A stretch of DNA of 16,977 nucleotides, taken from positions 1 through 16,977 of the forward strand of contig CAYWCX010000025.1 in NCBI GenBank assembly GCA_964456925.1, in the 5' to 3' direction. Source of the DNA: JBAZKK01 sp964456925 (GTDB taxonomy: Bacteria; Omnitrophota; Gorgyraeia; Gygaellales; Profunditerraquicolaceae). Under the pieces are notes generated by a model. It saw only the letters and a list, made by a program, of their open reading frames with translations. It searched no databases and had not been told where the DNA came from. Below, one piece after another: positions 1-6,543 of the stretch; position 1 is the first letter of the stretch, and each line of letters starts with the position of its first letter. The translations under genes and the position numbers were made by a program.

Positions 1-54
1 GAACCCTCCTATCCAGCTTGGGAAGCTGGTGTTCTACCGATGAACTACGCCCGC
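1..54 (-). tRNA. tRNA-Gly(CCC), 3' part cut off by the window edge
   Basis: The minus strand from 54 downward gives the first 54 nt of a tRNA: 7-nt acceptor strand GCGGGCG, TA, D-stem GTTC/GAAC around loop ATCGGTA, a perfect 5-bp anticodon stem CCAGC/GCTGG with 7-nt loop TTCCCAA, a 4-nt variable loop ATAG, the 5' T-stem strand GAGGG and the first TTC of the T-loop. The anticodon in the loop is CCC, so it reads the glycine codon GGG. The T-stem 3' strand, the acceptor 3' strand and any CCA lie outside the window. The first 10 nt overlap the 3' end of thiC, including its TAG stop codon. Confidence 0.93.
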
Positions 55-1328
55 ACGCACTCCTCCATTAATTTGATAGAACAGTATCTGCCGCACATCG
101 TACAGACATCCTTAAGGGCAGGACGGAAAGAATCCCGCATCGCTTTAGCCCTGACGGGATCCAGGGAAAGCCGGATTTGTTTTTTCCAGTCCCGCTTTTT
201 ACGGGCGAGGGAGATATCCCGGTCCCATTTTACTGCTTTTTTTAAACCTTTGGCTATGTCTGCGGCATGAGCAGATATCCTCGCCGCGATAACCCCTTCT
301 CTGACGTCTTCGATGCCGGGATGACGCAGGTGTTCTGACGCCGTGACATAACAGATGAAATCTGCGCCGAAACTGGCGGCTAAAGCCCCTCCTATCGCGG
401 CGTTGATATGGTCGTAGCCGGCAGCCACATCGGTTACCAGCGGCCCCAGTACATAAAAAGGCGCACCCCGACAGATCTTTTTTTCTAAAAGGATATTTTG
501 CCGTATCTGGTGCAACGGCACGTGCCCCGGGCCTTCAATCATCACTTGAACGTCCCTCTTTCTGGCGCGGCTTGCCAGTTCCCCCAAAATATGCAACTCT
601 GCCAACTGCCCCCTGTCCGTAGCGTCTAATATTGAACCCGGCCGCAACCCGTCCCCGAGGCTGAGCGTTATGTCATACTCACGGGCAATATCCAGAACTT
701 CATCAAAATACTCATAGAAAGGATTCTCTTTTTTATATTCATTCATCCAGCGCGCCAGTATTGCCCCTCCCCGGGAAACTATGCCGAGCAGCCTTTCCTG
801 GCTCCTTAAAGCAGCGAGGCTTTTGCGCGTTACGCCGGCATGGACAGTGAAGAAATCTACGCCGTCTTCGGCCTGTTCTCTTAAAGCAGCCAGGACATCT
901 TCGACGGTAAATTTTAAAAAACCGCCCTTGTCCTCCTGGGCGTTCACCGCTATTTCGTATATCGGAACCGTTCCTACCGGGACGGCCGAGTGCTTAAGGA
1001 TTGCCCTTCTTATTCTTTTGATATCGCCGCCTACGCTCAAATCCATTACCGTATCCGCCCCGGCATCAACAGCCACTTTTAACTTCTTTAATTCTTCCTT
1101 AAGACTATGCCTGTCGGTAGAGGTTCCGAGGTTGGCGTTTATTTTAACGCTTAGGCCATAGCCGATGCCGCAGGGGTTCTTTATAAAACGGCCTTTATTA
1201 CAGGGGATGACTATTTTACCTTCCCGGATGCGCTGCAGCAAAAACGCAGGGCTTAAGTTTTCCTTGGCGGCGACCCGCCGCATTAAAGGGGTGACGGTTT
1301 TATTCCTGGCAGGTTCAATCTGGGTCAT
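45..1328 (-). CDS. thiC: Phosphomethylpyrimidine synthase ThiC
   Basis: ThiC is the radical-SAM enzyme that rearranges 5-aminoimidazole ribotide into HMP-P, the pyrimidine precursor of thiamin. The 427-aa product shows family blocks such as NPCGIGYGLSVKINANLGTS, the DFFTVHAGVT strand, SLGDGLRPGS and MIEGPGHVPLHQI. At the C-terminus are the iron-sulphur cysteines C409, C412 and C416 in CTMCGRYC. This CX2CX3C spacing is shorter than the CX2CX4C I recall from proteobacterial and plant ThiC. The length matches the short bacterial and archaeal form without the long N-terminal extension. It follows thiD2 after 19 nt with no clear Shine-Dalgarno, and I see no TPP riboswitch in front of it. The TAG stop lies within the downstream tRNA-Gly gene. 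Confidence 0.96.
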   Translation of the reverse strand: MTQIEPARNKTVTPLMRRVAAKENLSPAFLLQRIREGKIVIPCNKGRFIKNPCGIGYGLSVKINANLGTSTDRHSLKEELKKLKVAVDAGADTVMDLSVGGDIKRIRRAILKHSAVPVGTVPIYEIAVNAQEDKGGFLKFTVEDVLAALREQAEDGVDFFTVHAGVTRKSLAALRSQERLLGIVSRGGAILARWMNEYKKENPFYEYFDEVLDIAREYDITLSLGDGLRPGSILDATDRGQLAELHILGELASRARKRDVQVMIEGPGHVPLHQIRQNILLEKKICRGAPFYVLGPLVTDVAAGYDHINAAIGGALAASFGADFICYVTASEHLRHPGIEDVREGVIAARISAHAADIAKGLKKAVKWDRDISLARKKRDWKKQIRLSLDPVRAKAMRDSFRPALKDVCTMCGRYCSIKLMEECVRA

Positions 1329-1347
1329 GGATTAATAGACGAGGATA

Positions 1348-1788
1348 TTATGAGGACGCAAGAATCCCGGCTATTCTTTTTTCGCTTTCGTAAAGACGGT
1401 ATCTTATCTTTTTAAAAACTATCGCGGTATTCTTATCTTTAAGCTTGGCGAACTCTTCCAGCACCCGGACCGATTCTTTCACGCGCTGGATATTGGCAAA
1501 AAAGATGTCCCGGTAATCTTTTCTTTTTAATTCAGTGCCGTAAATATTCCTGCCGACGTCCTGCCGTATATCCCTTTCTTTTAAAAGGTCGGAAACGGGA
1601 AGCAGTTTCTGGGATGCCGTTTTAAGGGCGTGCCTGGTATCTTTAAGGCTGGCGGTTAAGCCGGGACTGCCGATAATAAAACGCGTTATTTCCTCGCAGA
1701 CCCTGAGGCCCTCCTTCGCGCGGTTGATATTGGCATCGATAATCCTTGCGATGCCGATTTTAAATTTTTTCTTAGAAGGACTCGGCAA
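1348..1788 (-). CDS. thiD2: Stand-alone ThiD2-type HMP-phosphate kinase
   Basis: This 146-aa protein matches the extra N-terminal domain found fused to ThiE in cyanobacteria and some other bacteria, described as ThiD2, a monofunctional HMP-P kinase making HMP-PP. The recognisable signature is RIIDANINRAKEGLRVCEE near residues 15-33, followed by conserved stretches around DTRHALK, RDIRQDVGRN and NIQRVKESVRVLEEFAKL. No ThiE domain follows; the ORF ends after about 145 residues. Its position directly before thiC fits: ThiC makes HMP-P and this enzyme would phosphorylate it. The assigned start is a TTG at 1788, overlapping the end of rfaE2 by 17 nt, without a visible Shine-Dalgarno, so the true start may be a few codons later. 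The family call rests on motif recall. Confidence 0.8.
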   Translation of the reverse strand: MPSPSKKKFKIGIARIIDANINRAKEGLRVCEEITRFIIGSPGLTASLKDTRHALKTASQKLLPVSDLLKERDIRQDVGRNIYGTELKRKDYRDIFFANIQRVKESVRVLEEFAKLKDKNTAIVFKKIRYRLYESEKRIAGILASS

Positions 1789-2275
1789 TTTTTTTTATAA
1801 TCTCGGTGGTGGAGCGCCCCCTGCTAAGCTTAATGGTGTCGACTCTTCCGCCGTAACCCCTGACGTAATCCGCTCCCACTATATCTCTCTTTTTCCAATC
1901 CGCCCCCTTGACCAGGAAGTCCGGTTTAAGCATCTTGATAAGTTTTAATGGCGTATCCTCACCGAAAGAGGTAACATAATCCACTTTTTCCAGGGCGGCG
2001 ATAGTGCCTAAGCGGTCCCCCTGGCTTATAATCGGCCGGTTCTTTCCCTTGATCCTCTTAATTGAAGCGTCGCTGTTTAATGCTACTACGAGGATATCGC
2101 CTTTTTTCCTGGCTGCCTCGAGGTATCTGATATGCCCGTAATGGAGGAGGTCAAAACAGCCGTTAGTAAACACGACCTTCCTGCCTTTTTTCTTAAGGCG
2201 GGACAGTATCTTGATTAATTCCTGCGGGCTTTTTATTTTTGACCTTGAAAAATAGTATCTTCGACGATTTCGCAT
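1772..2275 (-). CDS. rfaE2: D-glycero-beta-D-manno-heptose 1-phosphate adenylyltransferase (RfaE2/HldE C-domain)
   Basis: This nucleotidyltransferase activates heptose 1-phosphate to ADP-heptose for the LPS inner core. The 167-aa protein has the cytidylyltransferase-like fold signature VVFTNGCFDLLHYGHIRYL (phosphate-binding HYGH), then NSDASIKRIKGKNRPI, the DFLVKGADW block and the terminal RSTTEIIKKI. It corresponds to only the C-terminal half of E. coli HldE; the kinase half (RfaE1) is not in this window. It sits directly after gmhA, the first enzyme of the same pathway. The ATG at 2275 gives a 43-nt overlap with gmhA and lacks a good Shine-Dalgarno. Family members usually begin near the SKIKSPQELIKIL segment, so the start is uncertain. 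Confidence 0.93.
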   Translation of the reverse strand: MRNRRRYYFSRSKIKSPQELIKILSRLKKKGRKVVFTNGCFDLLHYGHIRYLEAARKKGDILVVALNSDASIKRIKGKNRPIISQGDRLGTIAALEKVDYVTSFGEDTPLKLIKMLKPDFLVKGADWKKRDIVGADYVRGYGGRVDTIKLSRGRSTTEIIKKIAESF

Positions 2276-2811
2276 ATGATATGGCCTATTGTAATATGGG
2301 CCTCCTGGATTCTCGGCGTAGAAATCGAAGGCACTACCACTGAAAAGTTGGCTAATTTTGCCAGCTCTGTGCCGTTGGCGCCGGTTAATACCACGGTCTT
2401 TAAACCCATCTTGGCTGCCTGTTTGATTGCTGCTGCGACATTTCTGGCTTTACCGCTGGTAGAGATCCCTACGGCGACATCGTTCTTTTTACCGAGGGCT
2501 TCAATCTGGCGGCTGAATACCGCTTCGTAACCGTAATCGTTGGCAAGCGCAGTCAATATTGAAGTATTGGTGGTAAGCGCTATTGCCGCTAACCCGGCCC
2601 TCTCCTTCTTGAACCTTCCCACTAATTCCGCGGCGATGTGCTGGCTGTCGCCTGCCGAACCGCCGTTTCCAAACAGGATAACCTTGCCTTCCTTTTTCAA
2701 ACATTCGCTTATCAGGTTTGCGATTTCCATAATCTGGCTGATAGCAGTGCGCAGCATCTCCTCTTTAACCCGTATGTTCTCTAAAAGTATGTCTTTTACT
2801 TTATCTCTCAT
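2233..2811 (-). CDS. gmhA: Phosphoheptose isomerase (sedoheptulose 7-phosphate isomerase)
   Basis: GmhA converts sedoheptulose 7-phosphate to D-glycero-D-manno-heptose 7-phosphate, the first committed step of ADP-heptose synthesis in the cytoplasm. The 192-aa SIS-domain protein carries LFGNGGSAGDSQHIAAELVG (residues 47-65), the phosphate loop GISTSGKARNV (115-125) and PRIQEAHITIGH (166-177). H58, E62, Q169 and H177 line up with the zinc ligands of the E. coli enzyme (H61, E65, Q172, H180) at a constant offset. It starts 17 nt after pfk with an AAGGAT-type ribosome site and overlaps the assigned rfaE2 start. The pair implies a heptose-containing surface glycan. Confidence 0.95.
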   Translation of the reverse strand: MRDKVKDILLENIRVKEEMLRTAISQIMEIANLISECLKKEGKVILFGNGGSAGDSQHIAAELVGRFKKERAGLAAIALTTNTSILTALANDYGYEAVFSRQIEALGKKNDVAVGISTSGKARNVAAAIKQAAKMGLKTVVLTGANGTELAKLANFSVVVPSISTPRIQEAHITIGHIICEIVEDTIFQGQK

Positions 2812-2828
2812 GGCGTCCGCATCCTTTT

Positions 2829-3860
2829 TTAACCAAAGAATACCTTGGCAATCTCGTAAAGTTCGTTATCTACCGTCTTAATGGCTTTTACCGCATCGCT
2901 TAAAGGCACGTCGATAATTTTATTGCCCGAAAGGGCTGCCATCCTGCCGAACCTTTTGTTCTTCAGCAGTTCTACCGCTTTAACGCCGAACCTTGTTCCA
3001 AGGACCCTGTCAAAGGCAGTAGGCGAGCCCCCCCTCTGGATATGGCCGAGGACGCTGACGCGGGTTTCGTAACCCGTCCTTTTCTCGATCTCCTGTGCCA
3101 GCAGTTCACCGATACCGCCCAGCCGGATATGGCCGAACGCATCCAGTTTTTTATCCTGTATCACCACCGTCCCTTCTTTAAACTGCGCTCCTTCGGCAAC
3201 CACGACGATGCTGAAGGTCTTTCCCCTCTCGTGCCTTTGTTTGATGAGGCCGCAAACCTCATCCATATCAATGGGGAATTCGGGAATTAAGATTACGTCT
3301 GCCCCTCCGGCAATACCGGCCTCTACCGCAATCCATCCGGCGTGCCTGCCCATTACCTCTGCCACGATAATACGGTGGTGGCTCTCGGCAGTGGTGTGCA
3401 GCCTGTCAATACACTCCATCGCGACATTAAGGGCGGTATCAAAGCCAAAAGTATAATCGGTGCAGGAGAGGTCATTGTCTATGGTTTTGGGCACCCCTAT
3501 CATGTTGGAGATGCCGTCGGTGGTAAGTTTTGCCGCTACGCCCAGGGTATCTTCGCCGCCTACCGCAATCAGCGCATCTAACCCCAAATTTTTAAAATTT
3601 TGCTTTACCTTCTTGAGGTCTTCGGGTTTTTTATAGGGGTTAGTCCTGCTGGTGCCCAGTATAGTCCCCCCCTTAGGCAGGATACCGGAAACCGCGCCGA
3701 AGTCCAGCGAAACGGTATCGTTCTCGATTAAGCCCAACCAGCCGTTTTTAATCCCGATAATCTCATAACCTTCCTTAATGCCTTTGCGGACTACCGCCCT
3801 GATTACCGAGTTTAATCCCGGGCAATCGCCGCCGCCAGTAAGAATCCCTATCCTTGACAT
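2829..3860 (-). CDS. 6-phosphofructokinase, probably pyrophosphate-dependent
   Basis: A 343-aa group A phosphofructokinase that interconverts fructose 6-phosphate and fructose 1,6-bisphosphate. Motifs in order: GGGDCPGLNSVIRAVV (8-23), GGEDTLG (101-107), PKTIDND (124-130, catalytic aspartate D128), MGRHAGWIA (170-178) and LGHIQRGGSPTAFDR near the C-terminus. The two residues that separate donor types are D104 (ATP enzymes have Gly in GGDGS or GGEGT) and K125 (ATP enzymes have Gly in PGTIDND). Both are of the PPi type, as in the Amycolatopsis PPi-PFK group. I therefore infer a reversible PPi-dependent enzyme (PFP). A strong AAGGAGG site precedes the ATG, and the gene follows amaP by 15 nt. Confidence 0.9.
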   Translation of the reverse strand: MSRIGILTGGGDCPGLNSVIRAVVRKGIKEGYEIIGIKNGWLGLIENDTVSLDFGAVSGILPKGGTILGTSRTNPYKKPEDLKKVKQNFKNLGLDALIAVGGEDTLGVAAKLTTDGISNMIGVPKTIDNDLSCTDYTFGFDTALNVAMECIDRLHTTAESHHRIIVAEVMGRHAGWIAVEAGIAGGADVILIPEFPIDMDEVCGLIKQRHERGKTFSIVVVAEGAQFKEGTVVIQDKKLDAFGHIRLGGIGELLAQEIEKRTGYETRVSVLGHIQRGGSPTAFDRVLGTRFGVKAVELLKNKRFGRMAALSGNKIIDVPLSDAVKAIKTVDNELYEIAKVFFG

Positions 3861-3875
3861 ACACCTGCCTCCTTT

Positions 3876-4481
3876 TTAGGTTCTTCCATAGCCGCTAAAG
3901 GGTATGGTAGGTTCTTCCTTATCGGTTTCCTTCCTTTTTCTTTCTTTATCTTCTGCGGAAATAATCTTGGAGATATGTATCCGTATGATAATCTGCTCTT
4001 CAATCCCGAGCACCTCCTGGATCCTGGAGCGGGTTATCTCCTGAAGCCGCGAGGTTAAATCCGGGATGTTTGCCTCGGACCTCAGGGTTATCCTTAAGTC
4101 CGCGACGATGCCTTTTTTAGTCGCAATGACATCGGGCCGCAGTTCCCGGATTTCCGGAATGACTAACGCCACCCGCTTGATGAGGTCTTCTACCGCGGAA
4201 AGCGCAATGGTAACTTCTCCCGCAGAGGTGGTGAAGGCGATTGTTTTTTCCCTCTGGAAGCGGCCGAGTATCAATTGGGCAAAGGAAAAACTTATCAGGA
4301 TCAGCAAAAGCCCGGATAACCCTACGATGATACGGGAGTTTATGCTGGACGCCAGATACATTAAAAGATTATTGATTACTTCGGGCTGTAACAGATTGAA
4401 GGAGATTATTACCAATACCAGGCCGATTACGATGAGGATTATGGTGTAGAACAATATCCCTAAAACGTTAAAAAATCTCAT
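3876..4481 (-). CDS. amaP: AmaP-like membrane anchor for Asp23
   Basis: A 201-aa protein with two hydrophobic helices near the N-terminus (roughly residues 7-28 and 48-70) joined by a short loop. A cytoplasmic-looking alpha/beta region related to Asp23 follows (about 83-175), and the tail is charged and Lys/Glu-rich. This matches AmaP, the two-helix protein that tethers Asp23 to the membrane in Staphylococcus. It lies 3 nt after the Asp23-family gene and has an AGGGGG ribosome site just before its ATG, so the two are almost certainly coexpressed. The call rests on topology, partial homology to the preceding gene and gene order; the biochemical role in this organism is unknown. Confidence 0.8.
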   Translation of the reverse strand: MRFFNVLGILFYTIILIVIGLVLVIISFNLLQPEVINNLLMYLASSINSRIIVGLSGLLLILISFSFAQLILGRFQREKTIAFTTSAGEVTIALSAVEDLIKRVALVIPEIRELRPDVIATKKGIVADLRITLRSEANIPDLTSRLQEITRSRIQEVLGIEEQIIIRIHISKIISAEDKERKRKETDKEEPTIPFSGYGRT

Positions 4482-4484
4482 CTG

Positions 4485-4841
4485 TTACCCCCTTTCTATG
4501 CCCCAGATATTGACGTTAATATCTTTTATTGAAAGGTTCGTCGTCTTTTCAAGGCGGTTGCGGATATTCTCCTGGACGCGGTTTGCGACATCGGGAATAT
4601 TAAACCCGTACTTTATGATAAGCGGTATTTCTATTCTTACCTCTTCATTTTTTTCGATTGCGACCTTAATCGAAAAAGAGGGCTTCCTGCCGAGGAGCTC
4701 CAGGACGCTGGTTTTAAAATCGCGGCCGATGCCCTTTACGCCCTCGATTTCAAGGGCTGCGAGGGATGCGATTGAGGCAATGACATCGCGGTATATCCTG
4801 ATGCTGCCCAGCCCGGTACGCGACTCTTCTTTATGTATCAC
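4485..4841 (-). CDS. Asp23/Gls24 family envelope stress protein
   Basis: A 118-aa soluble protein of the Asp23 (alkaline shock protein, DUF322) family. It shows the typical GSIRIYRDVIASIASLAALE opening, EGVKGIG, a central IKVAIEKNEEVRIEIPLIIKYG strand pair, and the VANRVQENIRNRLEKTT helix followed by the DINVNIWGI strand. In Firmicutes these proteins sit at the membrane through AmaP and their loss triggers a cell-wall stress response. The start is a GTG whose last bases overlap the accC stop (GTGA), with an AGAGGAG site just upstream inside accC. It is followed after 3 nt by the amaP-like gene. Confidence 0.9.
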   Translation of the reverse strand: MIHKEESRTGLGSIRIYRDVIASIASLAALEIEGVKGIGRDFKTSVLELLGRKPSFSIKVAIEKNEEVRIEIPLIIKYGFNIPDVANRVQENIRNRLEKTTNLSIKDINVNIWGIERG

Positions 4842-6196
4842 TCCTCTTCTCCCTTTTCTTTAAACATTTCCTGGATAAAATGGGTTGATACCTCCCCTTT
4901 CAGGAATAAGGGGTTATCCATAAGTTTCAGATGAAAAGGGATAGTGGTTTTAATCGGCGCGATGGTAAATTCGCCAAGCGCCCGTTTCATAATCCTGATG
5001 GCGTCGCGGCGGTCCTTTCCGTAGGTAATCACCTTGGCCAGGAGCGAATCGTAATACGGCGTCACCTCGTAGCCGTTATAAATATGGGTATCCAGGCGCA
5101 CCCCCGGCCCGCCGGGAAAATTAACGGATTCTATCTTGCCGGGAGACGGCAGGAAATTATTCTCATAGTCTTCGGCATTAATGCGGCACTCCAATGCCGC
5201 ACCCCTGAAGTGAATATCGTCCTGCTGGAAAGACAACCTTTCTCCCGAGGCAATGCGCAATTGCTCCTTTATAAGGTCGATACCGGTGACCATCTCGGTT
5301 ACCGGATGTTCGACCTGGATGCGGGTATTCATCTCCATAAAGTAAAAATTCTGGTCAGAATCCAGGAGAAATTCGATTGTCCCTACGCTTACGTAATTTA
5401 CCGTCTTAGCCGCCCGGATTACCAGCTCCCCGAGACGCTTGCGCAATTTATTATCTATTGCCGGCGAGGGCGACTCCTCCAGCAGTTTCTGGTGTCTCCT
5501 CTGGATACTGCAATCCCTCTCGCCGAGATGCACCACGTGTCCGAATTTATCTGCTACCACCTGCACCTCGATGTGCCGCGGCCTTTCAATATACTTTTCG
5601 ATGTAGACATTGGAGTTGCCGAAATTCGCCTCTGCCTCCTGCTGGGCAGTCATCAGGCTGCTGATGAGCCGGATATCGTTATGGCAGATGCGCATCCCCT
5701 TTCCGCCGCCGCCCGCAGCGGCCTTGATAATCACGGGATAACCGATCTTCCTGACGGTCTTCATGACCTCCTCTTTATTTTTGATTACCGCGGTGCTTCC
5801 CGGGACAATCGGTAACCCTGCTTTCTGCATTGTATTGCGCGCAGCCATCTTATCCCCCATAAGCCTGATGTTCTCGGGGTTAGGGCCGATAAAGACGATA
5901 TTGCAGGATGAGCATATTTCGGCAAAATGGGGATTTTCCGCCAGAAAACCGTAGCCGGGATGGATTGCCTCGACATCGGTAATTTCGGCGGCGCTGATAA
6001 TGGCGGGGATGTTAAGGTAACTGCTGCTGCTTGCGGCCTTGCCGATACAGATTGCCTCGTCGGCGAAACGCACATGCAAAGAATTCTTATCTACCTCGGA
6101 ATAGACCGCGACAGTGCGTATGCCCAGTTCGCGACAGGCACGGATGATTCTTAGGGCTATTTCGCCGCGGTTGGCGATTAAGATTTTGGAAAACAT
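4838..6196 (-). CDS. accC: Biotin carboxylase subunit of acetyl-CoA carboxylase
   Basis: AccC uses ATP and bicarbonate to carboxylate the biotin on AccB, the first half-reaction of acetyl-CoA carboxylase in fatty-acid synthesis. The 452-aa product is full length for the family (about 445-450). It shows the N-terminal FSKILIANRGEIALRIIRA domain, the ATP-grasp glycine loop KAAAGGGGKGMRI, LGERDCSIQRRHQKLLEE, the catalytic MEMNTRIQVEHPVTE segment, and a complete C-terminal domain ending GEEE. It follows accB, as is usual. The first 285 nt of the gene and its leader are the left copy of a perfect 315-bp tandem duplication, so a truncated second copy of its 5' end lies between it and accB. No clear Shine-Dalgarno precedes the ATG. 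Confidence 0.97.
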   Translation of the reverse strand: MFSKILIANRGEIALRIIRACRELGIRTVAVYSEVDKNSLHVRFADEAICIGKAASSSSYLNIPAIISAAEITDVEAIHPGYGFLAENPHFAEICSSCNIVFIGPNPENIRLMGDKMAARNTMQKAGLPIVPGSTAVIKNKEEVMKTVRKIGYPVIIKAAAGGGGKGMRICHNDIRLISSLMTAQQEAEANFGNSNVYIEKYIERPRHIEVQVVADKFGHVVHLGERDCSIQRRHQKLLEESPSPAIDNKLRKRLGELVIRAAKTVNYVSVGTIEFLLDSDQNFYFMEMNTRIQVEHPVTEMVTGIDLIKEQLRIASGERLSFQQDDIHFRGAALECRINAEDYENNFLPSPGKIESVNFPGGPGVRLDTHIYNGYEVTPYYDSLLAKVITYGKDRRDAIRIMKRALGEFTIAPIKTTIPFHLKLMDNPLFLKGEVSTHFIQEMFKEKGEEE

Positions 6197-6543
6197 CAGG
6201 ACAAGCTATTGGGATCGGTTAGAGAGGCATATTTCGGCAAAATGGGGATTTTCCGCCAGAAAACCGTAGCCGGGATGGATTGCCTCGACATCGGTAATTT
6301 CGGCGGCGCTGATAATGGCGGGGATGTTAAGGTAACTGCTGCTGCTTGCGGCCTTGCCGATACAGATTGCCTCGTCGGCGAAACGCACATGCAAAGAATT
6401 CTTATCTACCTCGGAATAGACCGCGACAGTGCGTATGCCCAGTTCGCGACAGGCACGGATGATTCTTAGGGCTATTTCGCCGCGGTTGGCGATTAAGATT
6501 TTGGAAAACATCAGGACAAGCTATTGGGATCGGTTAGAGAGGC
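5912..6543. repeat. Perfect 315-bp tandem duplication across the accB/accC junction
   Basis: Bases 5912-6226 recur at 6227-6541 with every base identical by my reading. The identity runs two further bases (gc at 6227-6228 and 6542-6543), so the copies share a 2-bp microhomology at the junction. Outside these limits identity stops at once (a versus g on the left, a versus t on the right). Each unit holds the last codons and stop of accB, the 22-nt accB-accC gap and the first 95 codons of accC. The result is accB, partial accC, complete accC. Zero divergence means either a very recent tandem duplication or an assembly error; sequence alone cannot decide. Confidence 0.97.
6206..6511 (-). pseudogene. 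Truncated duplicate of accC (N-terminal 95 codons)
   Basis: This is the upstream copy created by the 315-bp duplication. It would encode 101 aa: residues 1-95 identical to AccC, then six residues (LSNRSQ) read from the duplicated accB end and leader before a TAG stop. It retains the biotin carboxylase N-terminal Rossmann-like lobe but no ATP-grasp or catalytic residues, so it cannot be an active carboxylase by itself. It keeps the same leader as the real accC, and its stop lies 9 nt before the accC start, so translation could pass from one to the other. It is most likely a non-functional by-product. Confidence 0.9.

Noticed and set aside
4931..5815. 294-aa open frame on the plus strand
   Set aside because: It is fully antisense to accC, has no recognisable motif or ribosome site, and accC is clearly the coding strand. 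The same reasoning removes all other plus-strand frames.
5912..6543. Insertion element or phase-variable repeat at accC
   Set aside because: The duplicated unit contains only native accB/accC sequence, with no terminal inverted repeats or transposase, so a simple tandem duplication or assembly artefact is enough.
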